A stretch of DNA of 64,000 bases, taken from the NCBI RefSeq assembly GCF_022601715.1, contig NZ_JAKVIM010000005.1, positions 124,001 through 188,000 on the forward strand, given 5' to 3'. Below are positions 9,856 to 17,453 of this stretch, piece by piece. This DNA is from Acinetobacter zhairuonensis. GTDB taxonomy: Bacteria > Pseudomonadota > Gammaproteobacteria > Pseudomonadales > Moraxellaceae. The notes below the pieces were generated by a model that was not told the DNA's origin, ran no database searches, and was given only the letters and a program-made list of their open reading frames with translations. Within the stretch, counting starts at the first letter, position 1, and every line of letters begins with the position of its first letter. A program made the position numbers and the translations under genes.

Positions 9856-10782
9856 ATGAATTTGGCTGATCGTGATGGTTTTATTTGGCAAGATGGACAA
9901 TTAGTTGACTGGCGTGAAGCGAAAGTTCACGTTTTAACGCATACTTTGCACTACAGTATGGGTGTCTTTGAAGGTGTACGTGCTTACGAAACACCTAAAG
10001 GTACAGCGATTTTCCGTTTACAAGACCACACAAAGCGTTTGCTTAATTCTGCAAAAATTTATCAAATGAAAGTTCCATTTGATCAAGCAACGCTAGAACA
10101 AGCTCAAATTGATGTGGTTCGTGAAAATAAATTAGCATCATGCTATTTACGTCCTTTGATCTGGATTGGTTCGGAAAAACTCGGTATTGCAGCAACCAAT
10201 AACACCGTTCATGCTGCGGTAGCGGCTTGGGGTTGGGGTGCATATTTAGGTGAAGAAGCGATGGCGAAAGGTATTCGTGTAAAAACTTCATCTTTCACAC
10301 ATCACCATCCAAACGTGACCATGTGTAAAGCAAAAGCATCAGGTAACTATACTTTGTCAATTCTTGCTCACCAAGAAGTTGCACATTCAGGTTACGATGA
10401 AGCAATGCTAATGGATCCACAAGGCTATGTCTGCCAAGGTTCTGGCGAAAATGTATTCCTTGTGAAAGATGGTGTGTTACATACCCCTGATATTGCGGGT
10501 GGTGCATTGGATGGCATTACGCGTCAAACCGTGATTACCATTGCCAAAGACTTAGGTTATGAAGTGGTAGAACGCCGTATTACCCGTGACGAGTTCTATA
10601 TTGCGGATGAGGCATTCTTCACAGGTACTGCTGCTGAAGTGACGCCAATTCGTGAATATGATGACCGTCAAATCGGTTGTGGTTCACGTGGTCCGATAAC
10701 CACTGAAATTCAAAAGACTTATTTTGATGCAGTGCAAGGTCGTAACGACAAATATGCACACTGGTTGACTTACGTAAACTAA
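9856..10782 (+). CDS. ilvE: Branched-chain amino acid aminotransferase (fold-type IV)
   Basis: 308 residues from the ATG at 9856, chosen over the GTG at 9847 because GGAG sits 8 bases before it and the length matches E. coli IlvE (309). Family markers include HTLHYSMGVFEGVRAY near the N-terminus, the PLP-lysine region CKAKASGNY, GSGENVFLVKDGVL, GITRQTV and FFTGTAAEVTPI. It catalyses the last step of Leu, Ile and Val synthesis and the first step of their breakdown. ilvE is the left border of the outer-core locus in Acinetobacter, which fits what follows. Confidence 0.96.
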   Translation: MNLADRDGFIWQDGQLVDWREAKVHVLTHTLHYSMGVFEGVRAYETPKGTAIFRLQDHTKRLLNSAKIYQMKVPFDQATLEQAQIDVVRENKLASCYLRPLIWIGSEKLGIAATNNTVHAAVAAWGWGAYLGEEAMAKGIRVKTSSFTHHHPNVTMCKAKASGNYTLSILAHQEVAHSGYDEAMLMDPQGYVCQGSGENVFLVKDGVLHTPDIAGGALDGITRQTVITIAKDLGYEVVERRITRDEFYIADEAFFTGTAAEVTPIREYDDRQIGCGSRGPITTEIQKTYFDAVQGRNDKYAHWLTYVN

Positions 10783-10800
10783 GTTGATCGGTTAAGATCA

Positions 10801-10829
10801 AAAGGCGAGACTTCGGTTTCGCCTTTTTT
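10801..10829 (+). terminator. Rho-independent terminator after ilvE
   Basis: AAAGGCGA pairs with TCGCCTTT. The stem extends inward (one G-T pair) to a stable TTCG tetraloop, followed by a T-run. It separates ilvE from the glycan locus. Confidence 0.88.
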
Positions 10830-10856
10830 ATTGAAATTTGATCATGGTTAGAGCTT

Positions 10857-11747
10857 ATGCATATTGTCTATGTTAGTGATGGAAAGGCGGGACACCGTTC
10901 ACAAGCACTTGGCTTGTTTAAGGCTATACAAAGACAATCTACAGAAATGGTCAGCTTTGAAGAAATTTCGATAGAAGACTTAGCTATTTTCTCGCTTGTT
11001 GCTGGGATATTTCATCGATCGATTCCACAGTTGAAAAACCTGCCCAATTTGATTATTGGAGTCGGTAGTCATACCCAATTACGTGTGTTATTGCTTGGGA
11101 AAATTTATACGCAAGCTAAAACTGTGATTTTAATGAAACCGAATTATCCATTGACTTGGTTTGATTACAGTGTGATTCCTGCACATGATGGTATTCCTGC
11201 ATCTGCTCGCGTAATTGTGACTCAAGGGGCACTGAATCCGATAGTAAATGAACAGCGACATCAATCAGGAAGAATTTTGATTGCATTGGGTGGCTCATCG
11301 AAACGCCATCAATGGAATGAGGATAAAGTCTTTGCATCGATTGAGCACATTGTGCAGCAACAATCGAATAATGAAATCATTATTACCACCTCACGTCGAA
11401 CACCAGAGCTGTTTGTTGAACGCTTGAATGCCCATCCTTTTTTACCCCATGTACATTTTTTTCCAGTCGAACACACAGCGCAAGGCTGGATTTTTGAGGA
11501 AATGCAGAAAGCTGAAGCAGTTTGGGTTACTGAAGACAGTGTCTCGATGATTTATGAAGCATTGACCGCTGGATGTCGAGTTGGAGTAATTGCCATGGAT
11601 CGCATTAAACAGGATCGTATTACCGCATCAGTCGATGTTTTGTTGGGAAAAAGTATTGTGACTGAAACCTCAGACTTAGCCCAGTTGCCTCCACCGAATG
11701 CTTTTAAAGAAGCGGAGCGTGTGGCAACATATCTTTTAGCTCAATAA
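10857..11747 (+). CDS. ELM1-family glycosyltransferase-like protein of the outer-core locus
   Basis: 296 residues. The N-terminal VSDGKAGHRSQ and the C-terminal VTEDSVSMIYEALTAG match the family annotated as mitochondrial fission ELM1. In bacteria this family sits in lipopolysaccharide loci and is thought to act as a GT-B-like transferase, so the mitochondrial name is misleading. It is the first gene after ilvE, which is where outer-core loci begin with a conserved transferase (gtrOC1 in published maps, as I remember them). The next gene starts 4 bases after its stop, so the two form an operon. The sugar and acceptor are unknown. Confidence 0.8.
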   Translation: MHIVYVSDGKAGHRSQALGLFKAIQRQSTEMVSFEEISIEDLAIFSLVAGIFHRSIPQLKNLPNLIIGVGSHTQLRVLLLGKIYTQAKTVILMKPNYPLTWFDYSVIPAHDGIPASARVIVTQGALNPIVNEQRHQSGRILIALGGSSKRHQWNEDKVFASIEHIVQQQSNNEIIITTSRRTPELFVERLNAHPFLPHVHFFPVEHTAQGWIFEEMQKAEAVWVTEDSVSMIYEALTAGCRVGVIAMDRIKQDRITASVDVLLGKSIVTETSDLAQLPPPNAFKEAERVATYLLAQ

Positions 11748-11751
11748 GCAG

Positions 11752-12567
11752 ATGTTGCCTGTGATTTACTTATTTCTTATCGTATTGCTGATAATCGTGG
11801 TGTTTAGTTACAAGTTTGCATGGTGGAAACCCGCAGTGGATTGGAAGAGACCACGAGTACTCATGTATCACATGGTGCGCGAACATATTGATGGGGCAAA
11901 ATTTAATAAACTCAGAGTTACTCCAGCCCAATTTGAGCAACAGGTGGCATGGATGAAGGCACAAGGTTTTCATTTTGTCACCATGCAGGAATTGCAAGCC
12001 AATTGGGGGCAGCACCCTGAAAAAACCGTTGCGATTACTTTTGATGATGGTTATTTGGATAACCTAGAAAATGCGTATCCAATCTTAGAGAAGTATCAAG
12101 CCAAAGCGACTATTTATGTGGTTGTAGACCGACATGATCGTGACTGGTCGACGTATAAAAAAGCACATCATAATAGTGGCGAATTGGCACGTGAACCTAA
12201 GTTGAATGATGAGCAAGTGAAATTCTTGGCGGATAGTGGTTTAGTCGAAATAGGCTCACATACCATGACCCATGCCAATTTGGATAAATTGGATGATGCT
12301 CAATGCTTATCAGAACTGACTCAGTCGAAGTTACAACTAGAGCAATTGATTCAGCAACCTGTGACCAGTTTTGCTTATCCATTTGGTATTTATTCAGTAC
12401 GTGATGTGCAACTGGCAAAGCAGGCTGGCTATCAAAATGCTGTCACCACGATTGAGGGGATTGATGGACCACAACCTGATTTTATGCAGTTACAACGGAT
12501 TAAGATTAGCGGTAAAGACTCACTCTTTGCTGTGAAATTAAGATTGAAATTAGGTAAGCGTAGTTGA
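11752..12567 (+). CDS. Membrane-anchored polysaccharide deacetylase (outer-core locus)
   Basis: 271 residues with an N-terminal membrane anchor (about 3-20) and a NodB-homology carbohydrate esterase 4 domain. Motif 1 is ITFDDGY near 95-101, with the metal and base aspartates. Motif 2 is SHTMTH near 169-174, with the two metal histidines. FAYPFGIY follows as motif 3. The predicted role is removal of an acetyl group from an N-acetylated sugar of the lipooligosaccharide or its precursor. A deacetylase called pda1 is a known member of Acinetobacter outer-core loci. The start is the ATG 4 bases after the upstream stop. Confidence 0.9.
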   Translation: MLPVIYLFLIVLLIIVVFSYKFAWWKPAVDWKRPRVLMYHMVREHIDGAKFNKLRVTPAQFEQQVAWMKAQGFHFVTMQELQANWGQHPEKTVAITFDDGYLDNLENAYPILEKYQAKATIYVVVDRHDRDWSTYKKAHHNSGELAREPKLNDEQVKFLADSGLVEIGSHTMTHANLDKLDDAQCLSELTQSKLQLEQLIQQPVTSFAYPFGIYSVRDVQLAKQAGYQNAVTTIEGIDGPQPDFMQLQRIKISGKDSLFAVKLRLKLGKRS

Positions 12568-12648
12568 TGATTTTTAGTAGTATCTTTGTTGTGTCAATAT
12601 TATGACAGAGATAAAGTATTTATTAATAAGTGGTTGGAAATACAAAGT

Positions 12649-13497
12649 ATGAATTTATCTTTAAATAAAGTTGCGATTTTGTATATTGCAACAGGAAGAT
12701 ATACTATTTTTTGGGATTATTTTTATAATTCAGCGGAAAAAAATCTATTGCCTGACTGCCAAAAACATTATTTTGTTTTCACAGACAATCAAGAGTTTTT
12801 AAGCTTAAGAGAAACAGAGAAAGTAAGTTATATAGAACAGGAAAAGTTGGGATGGCCTTATGATACATTAATGAGATTCGATATTTTTTTGAAAATAGAG
12901 GATTTGCTAAAAAAATTTGATTATATCTATTTTTTTAATGCAAATACTGAAATTTTAGCACCAATTTATGCAAAAGAATTATTGCCATTAAAACCTGATA
13001 AAAAATTAGTTTTTGCTATACAACCTCATGCATTTCATAAAAAAAGAAATAAGTTTACTTATGACCGAAACCCTCAATCTAGAGCATATATACCCTATGG
13101 TCAAGGCAGGTATTATTTTACTGGTGCATTAAATGGTGGTTGTAGTGAAACTTATTTAGAAATGTGTCGTATACTGAGTTTAAATACGCATAAAGATTTA
13201 GATCATAATCAGATTGCTTTATGGCATGATGAAAGCCATTTAAATAAATATGCATTAAATCGTACTGATATTCAAATATTACCACCCTTTTTTACACGCG
13301 GTGAAACTGAACCTTGGAAGAAGCAAGCTAAAGTTATGTTCTCAGATAAGGCTCATTTTCGTTTTGGCGGACATGCTTATTTGAGAGGGGAAACAGACCA
13401 TAAAATCAATGAAGATGAATGGAAAAATTCTACCGATGTCAAATCGAAAGGTTTTAGCTTTAGGGTAAAGCAATATTTTGCTTCAATATTTTTATAA
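12649..13497 (+). CDS. GT6-family glycosyltransferase with NxN in place of DxD
   Basis: 282 residues from the ATG at 12649. The frame is open to a TTG at 12586, but the family N-terminus (KVAILYIATGRY) fits the later start. The sequence resembles family GT6, the alpha-1,3-Gal/GalNAc transferases related to the ABO and alpha-Gal enzymes: KVAILYIATGRYTIFWDYF near the start, LGWPYDTLMRFDIF, YYFTGALNGG and DESHLNKYAL. Where animal enzymes have the metal-binding DxD, this protein has NAN (residues 97-99 of FFNANTE), as in bacterial metal-independent members such as BoGT6a. Base composition is much more AT-rich than ilvE or aspS. A terminator follows. Confidence 0.85.
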   Translation: MNLSLNKVAILYIATGRYTIFWDYFYNSAEKNLLPDCQKHYFVFTDNQEFLSLRETEKVSYIEQEKLGWPYDTLMRFDIFLKIEDLLKKFDYIYFFNANTEILAPIYAKELLPLKPDKKLVFAIQPHAFHKKRNKFTYDRNPQSRAYIPYGQGRYYFTGALNGGCSETYLEMCRILSLNTHKDLDHNQIALWHDESHLNKYALNRTDIQILPPFFTRGETEPWKKQAKVMFSDKAHFRFGGHAYLRGETDHKINEDEWKNSTDVKSKGFSFRVKQYFASIFL

Positions 13498-13515
13498 ATA
13501 AATCTCATTAATATT

Positions 13516-13560
13516 ACCTGGTATTTACATCTTGGTAGAATTTAAATACCAGGTTTTTTT
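13516..13560 (+). terminator. Terminator after the GT6 gene
   Basis: A perfect 12-bp stem (ACCTGGTATTTA at 13516 and TAAATACCAGGT ending at 13554) is followed by seven T. Its right arm overlaps the last codons of the convergent gene. Confidence 0.85.
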
Positions 13561-14348
13561 CTAGATATCACTTTTCGCGGGTGTAGAATATACAGCCATA
13601 ATATATAAATAAGGTAATTTAATTTTTTGAGTTTTACTACGGGTGTATTTTGTAAACGGTAATGATTTTTATTGATTACAGTTGTATCAGCATTGATATA
13701 AATTAAACCAAATTGTTCTGCAAAACGTTCATAGCGAAATTGAAGATTTTGATTTTGTTTTGCTTTTTCAATGGCGATGGAGTAAGGAACAGGTCCAGTA
13801 GTATTGAGTACTCCTTTGCGTCCTACGTGATATTTCATTGGTGTATAGTCATGAATCCGAAAAGTAACTTCATCAATGACCGCTTTTAAAAAAGGAGAAT
13901 AGGGTTGGGCAATAATATTCCATTGTTGGTATTCTCCATTTTTTAAAAATTTGAGATGTTTATTGATACCATAGCCTTGGTATTTTTGTCCGATTTCATT
14001 TTCCCAACCACAAATAATAAATTCATCATCTTCATGCAAAATATCATCAAAAGGTACAGCACAAGAACTTTTTAAATCTAGATAAACACCACCTTCCTGA
14101 TACATTAATAAATAACGGAAAAAATCAGAACGTGCTGCTGAGTAATTTTCATTGATTAATAAATAGGTGTTTAACGTTTTATGCCCATAATGTTGTTGAA
14201 TATAATCTAGAATTTTGGGTTCATCATAAAAGCGATATTCCCAGTTTGGATTACGTCGACGTAACTCACTTACTGATTTCTTTATATTGTCGGGAATGTT
14301 GGCTTCACCTTGCAAATATATTTGGTGAATAATTTTCGGGATTGGCAT
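13542..14348 (-). CDS. GT32-like glycosyltransferase (DxD-containing sugar transferase)
   Basis: About 268 residues from the ATG at 14348; a GTG three codons upstream (14357) is the alternative. The N-terminus PIPKIIHQIYLQG and the block SAARSDFFRYLLMYQEGGVYLDLKSS are typical of GT32 / Gly_transf_sug enzymes, which usually have DxD at the end of that block. Here it reads DLK, so metal binding may differ, although YLD-x-K variants seem to occur in this family. It is the last gene of a three-gene - strand unit with the GT2 and ParB-like genes. It likely adds a sugar to the lipooligosaccharide outer core. The sequence is AT-rich. Confidence 0.82.
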   Translation of the reverse strand: MPIPKIIHQIYLQGEANIPDNIKKSVSELRRRNPNWEYRFYDEPKILDYIQQHYGHKTLNTYLLINENYSAARSDFFRYLLMYQEGGVYLDLKSSCAVPFDDILHEDDEFIICGWENEIGQKYQGYGINKHLKFLKNGEYQQWNIIAQPYSPFLKAVIDEVTFRIHDYTPMKYHVGRKGVLNTTGPVPYSIAIEKAKQNQNLQFRYERFAEQFGLIYINADTTVINKNHYRLQNTPVVKLKKLNYLIYILWLYILHPRKVISRKKPGI

Positions 14349-14392
14349 AGCGAACACCCAGAGAGTAAAAAGGACGATGATATAACAATAAT

Positions 14393-15328
14393 TTATTGAG
14401 GGCGACGAACTTGATCAAGCTGTGAAAAATATTTTTTTAGTTCTTGAACCCGAATAGTCCACCATTTATCAGGATTACGTTTAGAAAGTAGATAATAAAA
14501 AAACTCTTTTAAATTTTGTTGATTACGGACTTTAAGACTCTTCCAGTATGTTGAAAGTGCTTTGATTTTTAATAATTTTTGTTGGGTTTGATCTAGCTCA
14601 TGATTACTTAAAAAGTCATAAATAGTAAAAAACATATCATGATGTTGTTGATTTAGGTTTTGAGATAATCGATTATTTCCACGTTTTGTTTTGGTTTCAC
14701 TAGTATCCAGAATAACAAAGACAGTCGCGGTTTCGGTAAATAATAGTTTTTGTGCTACAGCACCCAGTTGTAGTGCCAAAGATTCATCTTGAATAAATAG
14801 AGAAGTATTACAACCTTGTGATTTCTGCCAAATAGATTTAGAACACATCACACACATTTCCATAATGTTATGTTGAATCATATAAGTGAGTGGTTGATTA
14901 ATAGTGCAAGTATTCATAAGTGGATATTTATTGATTTCTGTTAAATCATGGATTTTGACTTTATTTCCATAGAATAAATCGCAGCTTTCCGTCTGCATTT
15001 GCTCCATAATTTGCTTAAGGCGATTTGGTGCAAGTACATCGTCTGCATCCATAAAAAAAAGATAATCACCTTGAGCAATATCTCCTCCTTGGTTAAGACG
15101 ACTTGCAGGTCCTTTATTGTCAGTATTCCGAATAATTTTTACTTTAGGATATTGTTGTTCTAATTGACTTGAAACGCTTGGCCAACTGGGATCAGTGGAT
15201 GCATCATCTACCACGATAATTTCTAACAATTCTGATAAGTCAGGTTGTAAAGATTCAATAGTCCTTTGTAGAAGAGGACCTTTATTGAAATGGGTTAAGA
15301 CAACTGAGATGGAAAAAACAGTAGACAT
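14393..15328 (-). CDS. Family 2 glycosyltransferase
   Basis: 311 residues. A GT-A fold of family GT2: ISVVLTHFNKGPLLQRTIESL at the N-terminus, nucleotide-binding DDAST near 41-45 and the metal motif in FFMDADDVL near 91-99. The C-terminal 110 residues are charged and less conserved. It starts 2 bases after the stop of the ParB-like gene (15331), so the two are translationally coupled. A role in outer-core sugar transfer is inferred from the locus. Donor and acceptor are unknown. Confidence 0.9.
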   Translation of the reverse strand: MSTVFSISVVLTHFNKGPLLQRTIESLQPDLSELLEIIVVDDASTDPSWPSVSSQLEQQYPKVKIIRNTDNKGPASRLNQGGDIAQGDYLFFMDADDVLAPNRLKQIMEQMQTESCDLFYGNKVKIHDLTEINKYPLMNTCTINQPLTYMIQHNIMEMCVMCSKSIWQKSQGCNTSLFIQDESLALQLGAVAQKLLFTETATVFVILDTSETKTKRGNNRLSQNLNQQHHDMFFTIYDFLSNHELDQTQQKLLKIKALSTYWKSLKVRNQQNLKEFFYYLLSKRNPDKWWTIRVQELKKYFSQLDQVRRPQ

Positions 15329-15330
15329 AT

Positions 15331-16017
15331 CTAGGTAACTTGTTTGTACTTAAGTGTTTTATTTAACCATAAAAAGAAAGTTTTGAAATGACCAGTGAAG
15401 CTATTGGTTGCTAAAAATTGTACCTGCACATAAGGGATATTGTATTTTCGACAAAAATACATACGGTGATGTCCTTGATGTAATTTATCTTTAACACCTA
15501 ATCCTCGGCAGAGCATAATAGCCATAGGGTGCTTTTTATCATAGCCTTGATTTTTAAAAGATTCATCTATTTGCTGAAAGCGCGAAAGCCGCAGATCTTC
15601 GGGGACTCCCCACTTGTTACGCTCACTATAGTTATAAGCTGTTTCTTCACTTTTTAAATTACGTTCTAGTTGGTTATCGATAATATCGCTAAGGTAAATT
15701 TCATAACTCAGGGTTGAATAGTCGAGATATTTTTTTCTAATGGGTTTTAATAGGGCGAGAATAGATAAGTGAGGTGCACGTTGCTCAAATATAATACGTG
15801 TTGGATAGTGGGTATTACCATCATTAAATGCTTGAATGAGAACATCTCTACCAGATGCGAGTTGATCGGATTTGTTTCGTTTTTCTTGACCAATCAATAA
15901 GACAACTTTTTCCTCAATATTTTGCAATATATGAGAAGGTAGAGCCGCATCAGTTAAATCCAATAACTCCTCGATTCTAATATGATAAATATCAGAGGAA
16001 ATACCGTATTGAGCCAT
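15331..16017 (-). CDS. Outer-core locus protein with a ParB/sulfiredoxin-like segment
   Basis: 228 residues from the ATG at 16017 (a TTG at 16026 is possible). I do not recognise a named family for the whole protein. Residues about 145-202 resemble the ParB/Srx fold: RFQQIDESFKNQGYD, then HPMAIML, then HQGHHRMYFCRKYNIPYV, which matches the pattern of hydrophobic strand, (D/Q)GxHR and helix ending in a VPV-like strand. Residues 1-144 have no recognisable motif. It heads a - strand operon with two glycosyltransferases and is divergent from the GT25 gene. Some ParB-fold proteins bind or hydrolyse nucleotides or act as small-molecule kinases, so a sugar- or nucleotide-modifying role is possible, but that is inference. 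Confidence 0.6.
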   Translation of the reverse strand: MAQYGISSDIYHIRIEELLDLTDAALPSHILQNIEEKVVLLIGQEKRNKSDQLASGRDVLIQAFNDGNTHYPTRIIFEQRAPHLSILALLKPIRKKYLDYSTLSYEIYLSDIIDNQLERNLKSEETAYNYSERNKWGVPEDLRLSRFQQIDESFKNQGYDKKHPMAIMLCRGLGVKDKLHQGHHRMYFCRKYNIPYVQVQFLATNSFTGHFKTFFLWLNKTLKYKQVT

Positions 16018-16133
16018 ATTGAACAATCAAAGAAAGTAAAGCTGAAATCATAACTTCCTTAACCTAAAAAATCTATTTATATGTCTACAGTAGAATTACT
16101 ATTTGAACAGTAGATACAATATAATTTGACTAT

Positions 16134-16931
16134 ATGCGAAACATCTCGGGTTCATCATTGAAAAAGTATCTTATCAGCATTGAAAGGGAAGACAGTCCTC
16201 GTTTAGCAACTTTTTTTTCTCAGCAAACTTTTCAAAAGTCTCAAGCAGATTTTAAAAAAATTGGTGTTCGAGGTGCAGACCTTCCGACTGCGGAGTATTT
16301 TAAATTAGCGGTTGCAGGAAAAAAAAAGCCACTAAGCCCTGCCGAGTTAGGTTGTACACTATCACATGTAAATGCATTCAAAGATTTTTTAGAATCAGAT
16401 GAACAATATGCATGTATTTTTGAAGATGATGCCATTTGTACAAGTGATTTTGACTTAGATAGTCTCGAATCAGAAATTCCCAAATTAAATTTGAACCCTT
16501 GCTTTTTTCTTAGTATGGGGGGAATTCAACTAAAGAGTAGTAATAAGGTTAGAGGTATTTTTTTAAAGCAGAAGTTAAATAATTCCGTTATCTTGAAAAT
16601 ACATCCAATTTATTTTGGTCGTCTATTTTATACTTATGCATATGTTATTGATCGTAAAATGGCAGAACTATTATTACGTTATCATGAGGTTCCCAAAGGC
16701 TGTGATCACTGGTCACAGATACGTGAATATGATGAAAAATGTCAATTTTATGCTACGTTCTTATTTGATCATCCTGAGTTAGGCGAACTCTCTAAAGGAC
16801 AAAGCTATATTGAACAAGAAAGGGCATTATTAAAAAAAGAACAACGCTCAAAGAAATCTATATTTTATAGATGGAAACTATCCATTTTAAAAAGATTTTT
16901 AAACCTCACTTTAAAGCAATATCCGAAGTAG
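16134..16931 (+). CDS. GT25-family lipooligosaccharide glycosyltransferase
   Basis: 265 residues. The hallmark GT25 block LSPAELGCTLSHVNAFKDFL is followed by CIFEDDA (the acidic DD of the active site near residues 97-98) and a C-terminal basic tail. GT25 includes the Haemophilus and Neisseria Lex/Lgt galactosyltransferases of lipooligosaccharide. It opens a + strand unit with the two following genes; the next gene begins 9 bases after its stop. An 8-A run (16319-16326) lies inside the coding region. Confidence 0.9.
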   Translation: MRNISGSSLKKYLISIEREDSPRLATFFSQQTFQKSQADFKKIGVRGADLPTAEYFKLAVAGKKKPLSPAELGCTLSHVNAFKDFLESDEQYACIFEDDAICTSDFDLDSLESEIPKLNLNPCFFLSMGGIQLKSSNKVRGIFLKQKLNNSVILKIHPIYFGRLFYTYAYVIDRKMAELLLRYHEVPKGCDHWSQIREYDEKCQFYATFLFDHPELGELSKGQSYIEQERALLKKEQRSKKSIFYRWKLSILKRFLNLTLKQYPK

Positions 16932-16940
16932 GGCTGAAAA

Positions 16941-17453
16941 ATGTCAATAACCATCGTAACAGCTTTTTCTGATATCGGGCGCGATGCTTGGAGTGTAGAA
17001 AATGGTCATCCCTCTTATCTGGGGCGTTCAACTGATAATTACTTTAAATATTTCTCTAATTTGGCTGACTTAGAAAAGGATATGATTGTTTTCACAAGCC
17101 AGGAATTTGTCACTAGGATTAAAAAAATTAGGGGTGATAAACCTAAAAATATCATGACATTAGATTTGAATAAAAAATTTATAAAATGCATTATTGATGG
17201 TGTGATTGTTGCAGCACCCTCAAAATGGTTGGAATTTTATAATTTAGTATATACTTGTCAAAAGGATATGCTCAGTAAGAAAATAATTGATAATGATCAA
17301 GGCGTATATTTACAAGCTTCATTGAAGCAGCCTGACTTGTTTAAAATACACTATTTAGGTGAAGATTGTTGGTTTGATGTATTTAAACGTTATGATGAAA
17401 CAACGCATTTAAATCTCAAAAATCGATATAAAAAATTGATGGGATATTTTTAA
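16941..17453 (+). CDS. HtrL/YibB-like protein, apparently missing its central part
   Basis: 170 residues. The N-terminal 75 (SITIVTAFSDIGRDAW, YLGRSTDNYFKYF, MIVFTSQEF) and the C-terminal 80 (GVIVAAPSKW, IIDNDQGVYL, DCWFDVFKRYD) look like the two ends of the HtrL/YibB (WlaTC-like) putative glycosyltransferase family. That family is usually about 280 residues, from memory. The middle section, where I expect the YWSPxYV...WxDFG segment, is absent, and the frame is kept across the junction near 17175-17205. It is either an in-frame deletion derivative, probably inactive, or a short natural variant. Its stop overlaps the ATG of the next gene (TAATG). Confidence 0.6.
   Translation: MSITIVTAFSDIGRDAWSVENGHPSYLGRSTDNYFKYFSNLADLEKDMIVFTSQEFVTRIKKIRGDKPKNIMTLDLNKKFIKCIIDGVIVAAPSKWLEFYNLVYTCQKDMLSKKIIDNDQGVYLQASLKQPDLFKIHYLGEDCWFDVFKRYDETTHLNLKNRYKKLMGYF

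Noticed and set aside
12586..12648. The extra 21 codons before the GT6 gene as part of the protein
   Set aside because: The family N-terminus begins at the ATG at 12649; the TTG start has no ribosome site and the added residues match nothing.
16319..16326. An 8-A run in the GT25 gene as a phase-variation switch
   Set aside because: The tract is short for slippage switching and the whole locus is full of similar A-runs; the frame is intact. Without strain comparison there is no case.
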